Origin: Streptomyces sp. APSN-46.1 | GTDB lineage: Bacteria; Actinomycetota; Actinomycetes; Streptomycetales; Streptomycetaceae | Assembly: GCF_022815725.1 (NCBI RefSeq) | Contig: NZ_JALGRF010000012.1 | Coordinates: 62,001 to 126,000 of the forward strand | Reading direction: 5' to 3' | Length of the DNA stretch: 64,000 nucleotides | In this document: piece by piece, positions 50,556-59,075 of the stretch | Numbering within the stretch: position 1 is the stretch's first letter | Layout: each line of letters starts with the position of its first letter | Notes under the pieces: model-generated | Database searches by the model: none | What the model was told of the DNA's origin: nothing | Seen by the model: the letters and a program-made list of their open reading frames with translations, nothing else | Position numbers and translations under genes: made by a program

Positions 50556-52097
50556 TCAGCCGAGCAGTCCGCCGACCAGGCCGGGCTTGGCCGGAGCCGT
50601 CCCGCCTCCTCCGCCGGTGCTGCCGCCGCCGCTGACCCTGGGCGAGGACGGCGGCGGTGCGGACTGGCGCGGGGTGCTGCTGCGCGGGGTCTGGCTGCCG
50701 GTGCTGCCGCGCGTCGCGGTGGGCGACTGGGAGCCGGTCCCCGCGGTCTCCCGGGCGGTCGAGGAACCCGAGGTGGTACGGCCAGGCTTGGCGGAGGCGG
50801 GCTTGGAGGCGCTCGCTGAGGGCTCGGCGGCCTTCGAGGGCTGCTGCTTGGCGGGCGCCTGCTTGGCCGGCACCCGCGGCAGCGGGCTGCCCGGCAGGTA
50901 GTTGCTCGGGGCCTGCCCCGGCCCGGGCACGGTGACCACGGTGGTGGAGCGGACGGCCCCGCCGAGGAGCGAGCCGATCAGCAGGGTGAGCCCGCACACG
51001 ACGGAGGCCATGACGGCCCCGCGCCGCAGGACCCGGCGGCGCAGCCGCCAGATCTCGGAGCGCGGCCCGAGGGTGCGCCAGGCCTCGCCCGCGAGGCGTC
51101 CGTCCAGGGAGTAGACGGGGGCGCCCGCGATGATCAGCGGGCTCCAGGCGGCGAGGTAGATGATGTCGGGCGCGTCGTACGCCGGGACGGTCTTCCAGCT
51201 CACCGTCATCAGCAGCGCCGCGGACAGCAGCGCCCCGACGCAGGCGGCGAACCGCTGCCACAGCCCGAACACGGTCAGGACGCCCACGATGACCTGGAGG
51301 AAGGCCACGCTGAGCCCGGCGCCGACGGGGTGGGCCAGGGCGAAGTCCCGCAGCGGCTCGGCCAGCGCCCACGGGTGCAGGGTCTGGAGCCAGGTGACCA
51401 TGGAGCCGCGCTCGCCGCCGTCGAAGTAGACGGGGTCGCACAGCTTGCCCATGCCGGCGTAGATGGAGATGAAGCCGAGGAAGACGCGCAGCGGGAGCAG
51501 CACGACGCCGAGGTTCATCCGGCGGCCCGGGTAGTACGAGGACTGCCCGCGCGCGTCCCCGACCGGCCGCCGGGGGTCCGCCGGGGGCTCGAAGTCCGAG
51601 GCGTCGTACGCCGGCTCGCGCGGCAGGTCCCGTACGGCGGCCAGCGGACGGGTCTCGTCCAGGTCTCCGTAGGTGCGCTGGCCGATGACGGTCGGCCTCG
51701 CGAGGGTGTCCGCGGCGAGGTCGCGGGCCAGGTCCACCCGGGGGATGACCTGGGTGGCGCCGCCGTCGTAGTCGTCGCGGTCGCGCCCGGCCTCGCGTAC
51801 GGCCTGGAGGAGTCCGCCGGTTGCCGCGGCCGCGGCGGCGTCACCGGGGGCGGACTTGCCGCTCCAGACGACGGGCGCTCTGCGGCGGGTGGCGCCCGCG
51901 GCGGCGACCACGGCGCCGCCGAGGACGGGCGCGCGGCCGGGGGCGTTCGCGGGCTTGGAACGCGCGCTCGGGCTCGGTGCGAGCCGCACGCGGAAGCTGG
52001 CGTGGTTGACGATGACCTGTGCGGGGTCGCACGGCACCTTGACCATGCTCAGCGCGGGCTGGTCGTCGAACCCTGACGTTCTGGTGTCCACACTCAT
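50556..52097 (-). CDS. DoxX-family membrane protein with long Pro/Ser tail
   Basis: 513 residues. A polar ~195-residue N-terminus precedes a DoxX domain of four helices (LGVVLLPLRVFLGFISIYAGMGKLCDP, GAGLSVAFLQVIVGVLTVFGLW, CVGALLSAALLMTVSW, and a segment near AAWSPLIIAG), then a further helix (GAVMASVVCGLTLLIGSLLGG) and an extracytoplasmic Ala/Pro/Ser-rich tail of about 120 residues. DoxX proteins take part in quinone or redox membrane systems; in Mycobacterium one works with superoxide dismutase. Specific role unknown. ATG 52097. Confidence 0.8.
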   Translation of the reverse strand: MSVDTRTSGFDDQPALSMVKVPCDPAQVIVNHASFRVRLAPSPSARSKPANAPGRAPVLGGAVVAAAGATRRRAPVVWSGKSAPGDAAAAAATGGLLQAVREAGRDRDDYDGGATQVIPRVDLARDLAADTLARPTVIGQRTYGDLDETRPLAAVRDLPREPAYDASDFEPPADPRRPVGDARGQSSYYPGRRMNLGVVLLPLRVFLGFISIYAGMGKLCDPVYFDGGERGSMVTWLQTLHPWALAEPLRDFALAHPVGAGLSVAFLQVIVGVLTVFGLWQRFAACVGALLSAALLMTVSWKTVPAYDAPDIIYLAAWSPLIIAGAPVYSLDGRLAGEAWRTLGPRSEIWRLRRRVLRRGAVMASVVCGLTLLIGSLLGGAVRSTTVVTVPGPGQAPSNYLPGSPLPRVPAKQAPAKQQPSKAAEPSASASKPASAKPGRTTSGSSTARETAGTGSQSPTATRGSTGSQTPRSSTPRQSAPPPSSPRVSGGGSTGGGGGTAPAKPGLVGGLLG

Positions 52098-52244
52098 CTA
52101 ACCGAGTGATGGGTGTTTAGGACACTGCCTTGACAGCAGGGATGTGTCCGAGACCCGTCAAGATCAAGCCACCCCGCCCGAAACGGGCGGGGTGACACGC
52201 TCACGGGTCACGTTTCCTGAGCCAATTGGCACAAGCCCAGCAGG

Positions 52245-52324
52245 GCTCAGAGCCGCGGGGCCTCAGAGCCGCGGGGCCTCAGAGCCGCGGGGCCTCAGAG
52301 CCGCGGGGCCTCAGAGCCGCGGGG
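52245..52324. repeat. 16-bp tandem duplication of the rlmB 3' end
   Basis: CCTCAGAGCCGCGGGG occurs five times in a row (first copy with G for C at the start). The copy at 52309-52324 contains the rlmB stop codon (52311-52313); the four others lie downstream and repeat the last codons and stop. Slippage from the gene end is the simplest origin. Confidence 0.9.
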
Positions 52325-53282
52325 CCTCGGCGCGCCGGCGCGCGGCCTCGTACAGCACGACGCCCGCGGCGACACCGGCGTTGAGCGACTCGGCGCCGCC
52401 CGGCATCGGGATGCGGACGAGGTAGTCGCAGTTCTCGCCGACGAGGCGGCCGAGGCCCTTGCCCTCGGAGCCGACGACGATGACGACCGGGCCGGCGAGC
52501 GCGGGCAGGTCGTTGACGGAGTGCTCGCCCTCGGCGGCGAGGCCGACGATGGAGATGCCGGCCTTCTTGTACTCCTGGAGCGCGCGCGTCAGGTTGGTGA
52601 CGCGGGAGACCGGGGTGCGGGCGGCGGTGCCGGCCGAGCTCTTCCAGGCGCCGGCGGTCATGCCGGCGGCGCGGCGCTCGGGGATGACCACGCCGTGGCC
52701 GCCGAAGGCGGAGACGGAGCGGACGATCGCGCCGAGGTTGCGCGGGTCGGTGACGCCGTCGAGGGCGACGATCAGCGGGTCCTCGCCGTTGTCGTACGCG
52801 GCGGCGGTGAGGTCCTCCGGGTGCGCGTACTCGTAGGGCGGGACCTGGAGGACCAGGCCCTGGTGGTTGAGCCCGTTGGTCATCCGGTCGAGCTCGGGGC
52901 GCGGGGCTTCCATCAGGTTGATGTTGCCGCGCGCGCCGGCGAGCTGGAGGGCCTCGCGGACGCGCTCGTCGTTGTCGATGAACTGCTGCACGTAGAGGGT
53001 GGTGGCGGGCACGCCGTCGCGCAGCGCCTCGAAGACCGGGTTGCGGCCGACGACCATCTCGCTGGTGCCCTTGGGGCCGCCGCGGCGGGGGGCCGGGCGG
53101 CGCTTGGCGGCCTGGCGGGCCATGGCATTGGCGATGCGGTTCGCCTTGTGCTTCTTGCGGTCCTCGGCCTTGGGCGTGGGGCCCTTGCCTTCCAGGCCCT
53201 TGCGCCGCTGGCCACCGCTGCCGACCGTGGCGCCCTTCTTGTTGGACGTGCGGCGGTTCCTGCGCTGGCTGTTCCCGGCCAT
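52311..53282 (-). CDS. rlmB: 23S rRNA 2'-O-methyltransferase RlmB (SpoU family)
   Basis: 323 residues. A basic N-terminal tail (about 1-75, Arg/Lys/Gly-rich) precedes the RlmB substrate domain (VVGRNPVFEALRDGVP) and a SPOUT knot with the three SpoU motifs: LDGVTDPRNLGAIVRSVSAFG, VVGSEGKGLGRL and MPGGAESLNAGVAAGVVLYEA. It methylates guanosine 2251 of 23S rRNA. It follows cysS on the same strand with a 100-base gap. AGGTAGAGG precedes ATG 53282. Confidence 0.92.
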   Translation of the reverse strand: MAGNSQRRNRRTSNKKGATVGSGGQRRKGLEGKGPTPKAEDRKKHKANRIANAMARQAAKRRPAPRRGGPKGTSEMVVGRNPVFEALRDGVPATTLYVQQFIDNDERVREALQLAGARGNINLMEAPRPELDRMTNGLNHQGLVLQVPPYEYAHPEDLTAAAYDNGEDPLIVALDGVTDPRNLGAIVRSVSAFGGHGVVIPERRAAGMTAGAWKSSAGTAARTPVSRVTNLTRALQEYKKAGISIVGLAAEGEHSVNDLPALAGPVVIVVGSEGKGLGRLVGENCDYLVRIPMPGGAESLNAGVAAGVVLYEAARRRAEAPRL

Positions 53283-53382
53283 GACCTCTACCTGTTTTCG
53301 TTGATGCTGCGATATGTACGTATGAAGAGTGTGCCGCCCGGAGTGCCGGGCGGCACAACATGGCTGGTCCGGCGGGTCCGGA

Positions 53383-54783
53383 TCAGCGCGGGCCGAGTGT
53401 CCAGCGCGGTCCCGTGGGGCTGTCCTCGATGACCAGGCCGGACTGCTGGAGCTGGTCGCGGATGGCGTCGGCGGTCGCCCAGTCCTTGCGGGCCCGGGCG
53501 CCCTCGCGCTGCTCCAGGACCAGGCGTACGAGCGTGTCCACGGCCCCGTGCAGGTCCTCGCCCCGGTCGGTCTCCTCGGCCCAGTGCGGGTCGAGCGGGT
53601 CGAGTCCGAGGACGCCCAGCATGGCCCGGACCTCGGACAGGCGCGCGATGGCCGCGTCCTTGTCGTCGGCGGCGAGGGCGCTGTTGCCCTGGCGGACGGC
53701 GGTGTGGACGATCGCGAGGGCCTGCGGGACGCCCAGGTCGTCGTCCATGACCTCGGCGAACGCGAGCGGCACCTCGGCGGCGGGCTCGACGGGACCGCCG
53801 GCCTTCTCGACGACGCGCTGGCAGAAGCCCTCAATGCGCGCGAAGGCGGACTCGGCCTCGCGCAGGGCCTCCTCGCTGTACTCGATCATCGACCGGTAGT
53901 GCGGGGTGCCGAGGTAGTAGCGCAGGACGATCGGGCGCCAGTTCTTGACCATCTCGGAGACGAGCACCGAGTTGCCGAGCGACTTGGACATCTTCTCGCC
54001 CGACATGGTGACCCAGGCGTTGTGCACCCAGTACCTCGCGAACTCGTCGCCGAAGGCCTTGGCCTGCACGATCTCGTTCTCGTGGTGCGGGAAGATCAGG
54101 TCGAGACCGCCGCCGTGGATGTCGAAGGCGCTGCCCAGGTACTTGTGCGCCATCGCGGAGCACTCCAGGTGCCAGCCGGGACGGCCGCGGCCCCACGGGG
54201 TCTCCCAGTCCGGTTCGCCGGGCTTGGAGGCCTTCCACATGGCGAAGTCGCGGGGGTCGCGCTTGCCGGTGATGCCCTCCTCGGCGGGCTGGCGCAGGTC
54301 GTCGATGTCCTGGTTGGACAGCGCCAGGTAGCCGGGGTAGGAGCGCACGTCGAAGTAGACGCTGCCGTCCGCCTCGTACGCGTGGCCGCGCTCGATGAGG
54401 ACGCGCATCATCTCGATCATCTCGGGCACGTGCCCGGTGGCGCGCGGCTCGTACGTGGGCGGCAGGCAGCCGAGCGCGTCGTAGCCGTCGTTGAACGCGC
54501 GCTCGTTCTCGTAGCCGATCGACCACCAGGGGCGGCCCTGCTCGGCACCCTTCTTGATGATCTTGTCGTCGATGTCCGTGACGTTGCGGATGAAGGTCAC
54601 GTCGTAGCCGCGGTGGGAGAACCAGCGGCGCATGATGTCGAAGTTCAGGTACGAGCGGATGTGCCCGATGTGCGGGGCGGCCTGCACGGTCGCGCCACAG
54701 AGGTAGATCGAGACGCAGCCCGGAACGAGCGGGGTGAAGTCGCGGATCTGCCGGGCGCTGGTGTCGTACAGGCGAATAGTCAC
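53383..54783 (-). CDS. cysS: Cysteinyl-tRNA synthetase
   Basis: 466 residues. Class I motifs: PHIGHIRSYL (HIGH) and GEKMSKSLGN (KMSKS), with zinc ligands in LCGATVQ and the HLECSAMAHKYLG/HHENE segments. Length is normal for CysRS, so it is the synthetase and not MshC. GTG 54783 follows TACCCT by seven bases on the minus strand, indicating a leaderless mRNA. rlmB follows. Confidence 0.96.
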   Translation of the reverse strand: MTIRLYDTSARQIRDFTPLVPGCVSIYLCGATVQAAPHIGHIRSYLNFDIMRRWFSHRGYDVTFIRNVTDIDDKIIKKGAEQGRPWWSIGYENERAFNDGYDALGCLPPTYEPRATGHVPEMIEMMRVLIERGHAYEADGSVYFDVRSYPGYLALSNQDIDDLRQPAEEGITGKRDPRDFAMWKASKPGEPDWETPWGRGRPGWHLECSAMAHKYLGSAFDIHGGGLDLIFPHHENEIVQAKAFGDEFARYWVHNAWVTMSGEKMSKSLGNSVLVSEMVKNWRPIVLRYYLGTPHYRSMIEYSEEALREAESAFARIEGFCQRVVEKAGGPVEPAAEVPLAFAEVMDDDLGVPQALAIVHTAVRQGNSALAADDKDAAIARLSEVRAMLGVLGLDPLDPHWAEETDRGEDLHGAVDTLVRLVLEQREGARARKDWATADAIRDQLQQSGLVIEDSPTGPRWTLGPR

Positions 54784-54880
54784 GGCATCCAGGGTAGTGG
54801 GCCTGTAGCAGTGCCCCGCAACCTTTCGGGGCGCGGGGGTGCTTTGTTGCCGAAGCGGTGTCGTACGGGGGGTGTGGCGC

Positions 54881-54900
54881 GGGGGTGCCGGCGCACCCCC
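54881..54900 (-). terminator. ispDF terminator
   Basis: GGGGGTGC-CGGC-GCACCCCC, enclosed by outer GTACGGGGG/CCCCCGTAC arms (about 54863-54909), just after the ispF stop on the minus strand. The outer arms may stabilise it as a larger cruciform. Confidence 0.7.
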
Positions 54901-54916
54901 GTCCCCCGTACGGTCC

Positions 54917-55474
54917 TCAGGCCGTTTCGCCGGAGGGCCTGCGGTACACCAGCGCCGTGGCGATGGCGGCGAGCCCTTCGGCGCGGCCGGTGAGGCCGAG
55001 TCCGTCGGTGGTGGTGCCGGAGACGGAGACGGGGGCGCCCGCGGCGGCGACGAGCGCCTTCTGCGCCTCTTCGCGCCGCTTGCCGATCTTCGGGCGTACG
55101 CCGATCACCTGGATGGCGATGTTGCCGATCTCGAAGCCCTCGGCCCGGACGATACGGGCGGCCTCCGCCAGCAGGGTGACCCCGGCGGCGCCGGACCACT
55201 CGGGGCGGGAGGTGCCGAAGTGCGCCCCGAGGTCGCCGACGCCGGCGGCGGAGAACAGGGCGTCGCAGGCGGCGTGGGCCGCCACGTCGCCGTCGGAGTG
55301 CCCGGCGAGGCCGTCCTCGCCCTCCCACAGCAGTCCGGCGCACCACAGCTCGCGACCGGCCTCGAAGGCGTGCACGTCGGTCCCGATGCCGACGAGCGGA
55401 ATCACGGGCGCGCCGAAGCCCGCCGATGCCGCCGAACCTGCCGAATCTGCCGAACCCGCGGAGCTAGTACGCAT
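54917..55474 (-). CDS. ispF: 2-C-methyl-D-erythritol 2,4-cyclodiphosphate synthase
   Basis: 185 residues. Metal ligands in VGIGTDVHAF and GHSDGDVAAHAACDAL; substrate loop DLGAHFGTSRPEW; GNIAIQVIGVRPKIGKRREE. It acts in the MEP isoprenoid pathway. The N-terminus carries a Ser-Ala-Gly repeat (SAGSADSAGSAASAG), an extension over the usual ~160 residues. Its start overlaps the ispD stop by 11 bases, so the pair is coupled. Confidence 0.95.
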   Translation of the reverse strand: MRTSSAGSADSAGSAASAGFGAPVIPLVGIGTDVHAFEAGRELWCAGLLWEGEDGLAGHSDGDVAAHAACDALFSAAGVGDLGAHFGTSRPEWSGAAGVTLLAEAARIVRAEGFEIGNIAIQVIGVRPKIGKRREEAQKALVAAAGAPVSVSGTTTDGLGLTGRAEGLAAIATALVYRRPSGETA

Positions 55475-56210
55475 CGGTGGCCCTCCTGCGGGCGAGAACG
55501 GCCTCGGCGAGGACCAGGTCGAGCGGGCGGGTGACCTTGAAGGCCTCTTCGTGGCCGGGGATCACCACGACGGTGACGCCCAGCTGTTCCACCATTCCGG
55601 CGTCGTCGGTGGCGCCCTCGCCGCTGACGGCCATGGCCTCGTGCGCGCGCTTCAGCGTGGCGAGGTCGAAGCCCTGGGGGGTCTGTACGGCGCGCAGCCG
55701 GGCCCGTACGGGCGTGGCGACGACCGGCTCGGCCTCGCCGGGCCTGCCGGGCTCGACCTCCTTGACGGTGTCGGCCAGCGGCAGGGCCGGCACCACGGCG
55801 GGGGCTCCGTCGCGGACGGCCTCGATGACCGAGTCCACCGTGTCCACGGGGACCAGCGGGCGGGCCGCGTCGTGGATGAGTACGGAGGTGATGTCCGCCG
55901 GGAGCGCGTCCAGGCCCGCCCGTACGGACTCCTGGCGGGTCTCCCCGCCGGGGACGACCAGGATCTCGGTGCGGTCGGGCAGCGCGTGCTCGTCCAGGAG
56001 GTGGCGCACCTCGGCGGCCTCGTCGGGCGGCGCGACGACGACCACGACGGAGACCGCGCGGGAGCGGGCCATGGCGCGGACGGCGTGGATCAGCATCGGG
56101 ATGCCGCCGAGGGCCCGCAGGGCCTTGGGGGCACCGGGGCCGAGGCGTAGGCCGCGGCCGGCGGCCGGGATCACCGCGGCGGTGCGGTGGTGGCGCGATT
56201 CGTCTGACAT
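55464..56210 (-). CDS. ispD: 2-C-methyl-D-erythritol 4-phosphate cytidylyltransferase
   Basis: 248 residues. The CTP-binding loop AAVIPAAGRGLRLGPGAPKALRALGG, the VVPGGETRQESVRAGLDAL segment and LIHDAARPLV are diagnostic. It makes CDP-ME, the substrate on the path to IspF. ATG 56210 has GGAG seven bases upstream. It may be co-transcribed with carD, which ends 316 bases upstream. Confidence 0.95.
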   Translation of the reverse strand: MSDESRHHRTAAVIPAAGRGLRLGPGAPKALRALGGIPMLIHAVRAMARSRAVSVVVVVAPPDEAAEVRHLLDEHALPDRTEILVVPGGETRQESVRAGLDALPADITSVLIHDAARPLVPVDTVDSVIEAVRDGAPAVVPALPLADTVKEVEPGRPGEAEPVVATPVRARLRAVQTPQGFDLATLKRAHEAMAVSGEGATDDAGMVEQLGVTVVVIPGHEEAFKVTRPLDLVLAEAVLARRRATDAY

Positions 56211-56526
56211 CAAGGAGCTCCGGGAGTGTGACTCCGGTTCGGCGACCAGGTTTGTGGCTTCGGCCGGTATGGGTATGGCCTCAAAGGTGCCGGGTGCGAC
56301 GCCCTCGCCCCTTCCGTGACGACCGGTCGAGCAGGTTGCCCGGACCCGGCACGCCAGGAGACCGGCACGCCGGGAGAAGCGATGGCCAACGGGAGATGGC
56401 CGGCCAAAAGGGAGACGGCCTTGGGTGAGACGGCCTGGGGTGAGGATGCAGACATGCCGCAGCGCCCGGCAACAAGTCTCCTTGTCATCGGGCACCGCGG
56501 CACGACTGCTGTGTACGGCTGGGCCG
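56211..56526. other. carD-ispD spacer, no gene seen
   Basis: The 316 bases hold no ORF with a ribosome site on either strand. It has direct GAGACGGCC(T) repeats near 56410-56435 and CGGCACGCC repeats near 56350-56375. A promoter for ispDF is likely here, but I could not place one with confidence. Confidence 0.5.
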
Positions 56527-57009
56527 TCAGGACGCGAGAACCTCGTCGAGGAGGGCCTCAGCCTTGTCCTCGTTGGTGTTCTCGGCGAGCGCGAGCTCGC
56601 TCACCAGAATCTGGCGCGCCTTCGCCAGCATGCGCTTCTCACCCGCGGAGAGTCCACGCTCACGCTCACGACGCCACAGGTCACGTACCACTTCGGCGAC
56701 CTTGATGACATCGCCAGAAGCGAGCTTCTCCAGATTTGCCTTGTAGCGCCGGGACCAGTTCGTCGGCTCTTCTGCATACGGTGCGCGGAGCACCTCGAAG
56801 ACCCGGTCCAGCCCGTCCTGGCCGACTACGTCGCGAACACCGACGAACTCCGCATTGTCCGCAGGCACGCGAACCGTCAGGTCACCCTGGGCGACCTTGA
56901 GCACCAAGTAGGTCTTGTCCACGCCTTTGATCTGACGAGTCTCAATGGCCTCAATCAGCGCGGCCCCATGATGGGGATAGACCACGGTGTCGCCAACCTT
57001 GAACGTCAT
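56527..57009 (-). CDS. carD: CarD-family RNA polymerase-binding transcription factor
   Basis: 160 residues. The RNA polymerase interaction domain is MTFKVGDTVVYPHHGAALIEAIE; the DNA-binding C-terminus contains the conserved tryptophan in LWRRERERGLSAGEKRMLAKARQIL. CarD stabilises open promoter complexes, especially at rRNA promoters. ATG 57009 has GGAAGGGG about 13 bases upstream; a TACCCT (minus strand, 57043-57038) with a weak TTCATA 17 bp before it may be the promoter. Confidence 0.95.
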   Translation of the reverse strand: MTFKVGDTVVYPHHGAALIEAIETRQIKGVDKTYLVLKVAQGDLTVRVPADNAEFVGVRDVVGQDGLDRVFEVLRAPYAEEPTNWSRRYKANLEKLASGDVIKVAEVVRDLWRRERERGLSAGEKRMLAKARQILVSELALAENTNEDKAEALLDEVLAS

Positions 57010-57587
57010 GTGACAGGTACCCCTTCCGTGGCTATCCAGGGTAACACGAGAACTGACCGTTATGAATGGCGTTTTCGCAGGTCAGGGCCCATCTCAGGGC
57101 TTGACAACTGCGATACGAACGTGCTGCGGAGGGCTTCCGGAGGGGGGTATTCGCAGGTCGGAGGCGCTGCGCGGACCAGCCGAAACGGCCACGTTACACC
57201 TGCCGCACCCCGCCCCCGGTGTGACGTACGTCCCGTTTTGCCGGTTTCACGGACGCGAAACCGAACTACTCCGTTCGACTGGCGACCACCCGTACGGAAC
57301 GGTTCCGGCCCAATCCGGAATTGATCACGGAGTGGCGTTCGGAGGAATCCGGGAATTCGATCACCGGACACGCGGCGCGCGATATGCGAGCGGCACATGA
57401 ACGACGGGCGGAATACAAGATCGTGGGACGGGCCCAGGGCGGGCCCTGTCCTGCGGAGGGTCGGGTGCGGGGGCGGGGCGGCGGCTCGGTAACCTAAGCG
57501 CGCTGACACACCCTTAGGGCGGCTTTACCTCAGCAGCCCCAGGGGAGCCCACCCTCCCGTCCGTACGTCCTAGGAGTTGCCGCCGCC
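57010..57587. other. Divergent spacer between carD and the lipoprotein gene
   Basis: These 578 bases are AT-richer than coding DNA and hold no believable gene. Near the lipoprotein, CCTAAG and CCTTAGGG...TTTACCTCA (57492-57531) resemble an iron box, but the match to the DmdR/IdeR consensus is only about 12 of 19. Otherwise I see no known site. Confidence 0.5.
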
Positions 57588-58274
57588 GTGAGCCGCAGCC
57601 TTCGACGCGGCGCCCTCGCCGCTTCCGCCGTCGTGTTCTCCATCGCCTCGCTCGCCGCGTGCGGCGCGGGCAACGACGCGGAGACTCTCCAGATCAAGCC
57701 GGACAACGCCGCCGTCACCAAGGGCGACATCAAGGTCCAGAACGCGCTGGTGATCACCCAGGGCTCGAAGGAGAAGAAGGGCCCGGCCGTCGTCTCGGCG
57801 ACGCTCTTCAACGCCGGTGACACGCCGCAGACGCTCGACGCCATCACCCTCAAGGGTGGCAAGGGCAAGGTCGTACTGAAGGGCGCGACGGGCAACGGCA
57901 AGATCACCGTGCCGGCCGGCGGCTCCGTCGTGCTGGGCGGCAAGGACAACCCCGCGGCCGTGATCGAGGGCGGCCGCGAGGCCGTCCAGGACGGCAACGT
58001 GCAGAACCTCGTCTTCCAGCTGAGCAAGACGGGCGACGTCGCCCTGGACGCGTTCGTCGTCCCGGGCACCGGCCCGTACGCGAACTACGGCCCGACCGAT
58101 GCCCCCGCCGCCGCGCCCGCCGCCGGCGCCACCGCGTCGGGCTCCCCGTCCGGCGCCCCGTCGGGCAGCCCCTCGAGCAGCCCCGCCGGCAAGCCGTCGA
58201 GCAGCGCCTCCGCCCCCGCGGGCGCGGCCTCGGGCTCGCCGTCCGGCTCCCCCTCGCGCAGCGCGGGCCACTGA
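57588..58274 (+). CDS. Predicted lipoprotein, DUF461/PCuAC-like
   Basis: 228 residues. The signal peptide ends in LAAC (Cys25). The mature beta-sandwich (GDIKVQNALVITQGSKEKKGPAVVSATL, FNAGDTPQTLDAITLKGGKGKV, VPAGGSVVLGG) looks like the DUF461/PCuAC group, some of which carry copper to oxidases; the expected Met/His copper ligands are not evident, so that role is doubtful. The last 60 residues are Ala/Ser/Pro. GTG 57588 is the start. It precedes phoP convergently. Confidence 0.75.
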   Translation: MSRSLRRGALAASAVVFSIASLAACGAGNDAETLQIKPDNAAVTKGDIKVQNALVITQGSKEKKGPAVVSATLFNAGDTPQTLDAITLKGGKGKVVLKGATGNGKITVPAGGSVVLGGKDNPAAVIEGGREAVQDGNVQNLVFQLSKTGDVALDAFVVPGTGPYANYGPTDAPAAAPAAGATASGSPSGAPSGSPSSSPAGKPSSSASAPAGAASGSPSGSPSRSAGH

Positions 58275-58289
58275 GACACGGCCAGACGT

Positions 58290-58331
58290 ACGGGAAGGGC
58301 CCATCCGGTTCCGGATGGGCCCTTCCCGTAT
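58290..58331 (+). terminator. Terminator after the lipoprotein gene
   Basis: A 20-bp perfect stem (TACGGGAAGGGCCCATCCGG and its complement) with a TT loop, lying between convergent lipoprotein and phoP genes. GGCCGA repeats follow. Confidence 0.9.
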
Positions 58332-58394
58332 ACGGCCGAGGCCGAGGCCGAGGCCGAGACCGGCGGCTTACGGCTGAGACAGGCGGCTTACGGC

Positions 58395-59075
58395 TTACGG
58401 CTCGAACTTGTAGCCGAGGCCGCGCACCGTGACCAGGTAGCGGGGCGCGCCCGGGTCCGGCTCGATTTTGGCGCGCAGGCGCTTCACGTGGACGTCCAGG
58501 GTCTTCGTGTCACCGACGTAGTCGGCTCCCCAGACCCGGTCGATGAGCTGCATACGGGTCAGCACGCGTCCCGCGTTGCGCAGCAGCATCTCCAGCAGGT
58601 CGAACTCCTTCAGCGGCAGGTCCACCTTCCCGCCGCCGACGGTGACGACGTGGCGGTCCACGTCCATCCGTACGGGCCCGGCCTCCAGGGCCGCCGGGGT
58701 GACCTCCTCCGGCTCGCCGCGGCGGCGCAGGACCGCGCGGATGCGGGCGACCAGCTCCCGCGAGGAGAAGGGCTTGGTGACGTAGTCGTCCGCTCCTATC
58801 TCCAGCCCGACGACCTTGTCGATCTCGCTGTCCTTGGCGGTCACCATGATCACGGGCACGTTGGAGCGGCCGCGCAGCTGCCGGCAGACCTCCGTGCCGG
58901 GCAGGCCGGGGAGCATCAGGTCGAGGAGGACGAGGTCGGCGCCGTTGCGCTCGAACTCGTCCAGCCCGTCGGGCCCGGTCGCCGCGATCGCGACCTCGAA
59001 GCCTTCCTTGCGGAGCATGTAGGACAGGGCGTCGCTGAAGGATTCCTCATCCTCGACGACGAGCACTCGGGTCAC
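58395..59075 (-). CDS. phoP: Phosphate response regulator PhoP
   Basis: 226 residues, OmpR type. Receiver: acidic VVEDEE, phospho-Asp in DLVLLDLMLPGLPG, lysine in DYVTKPFSSRE. Winged helix: LPLKEFDLLEMLLRNAGRVLTR and VHVKRLRAKIEPDP. PhoP controls phosphate scavenging and represses many antibiotic clusters in Streptomyces. GTG 59075 has GGAGG seven bases upstream and overlaps phoR by four bases. Confidence 0.95.
   Translation of the reverse strand: MTRVLVVEDEESFSDALSYMLRKEGFEVAIAATGPDGLDEFERNGADLVLLDLMLPGLPGTEVCRQLRGRSNVPVIMVTAKDSEIDKVVGLEIGADDYVTKPFSSRELVARIRAVLRRRGEPEEVTPAALEAGPVRMDVDRHVVTVGGGKVDLPLKEFDLLEMLLRNAGRVLTRMQLIDRVWGADYVGDTKTLDVHVKRLRAKIEPDPGAPRYLVTVRGLGYKFEP

Noticed and set aside
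57492..57531. Iron box (DmdR/IdeR) upstream of the lipoprotein
   Set aside because: Only about 12 of 19 positions fit the consensus; not enough to claim.
58332..58394. GGCCGA and CGGCTTACGG repeats as a regulatory array
   Set aside because: They follow a terminator at the 3' end of phoP and look like simple slippage.
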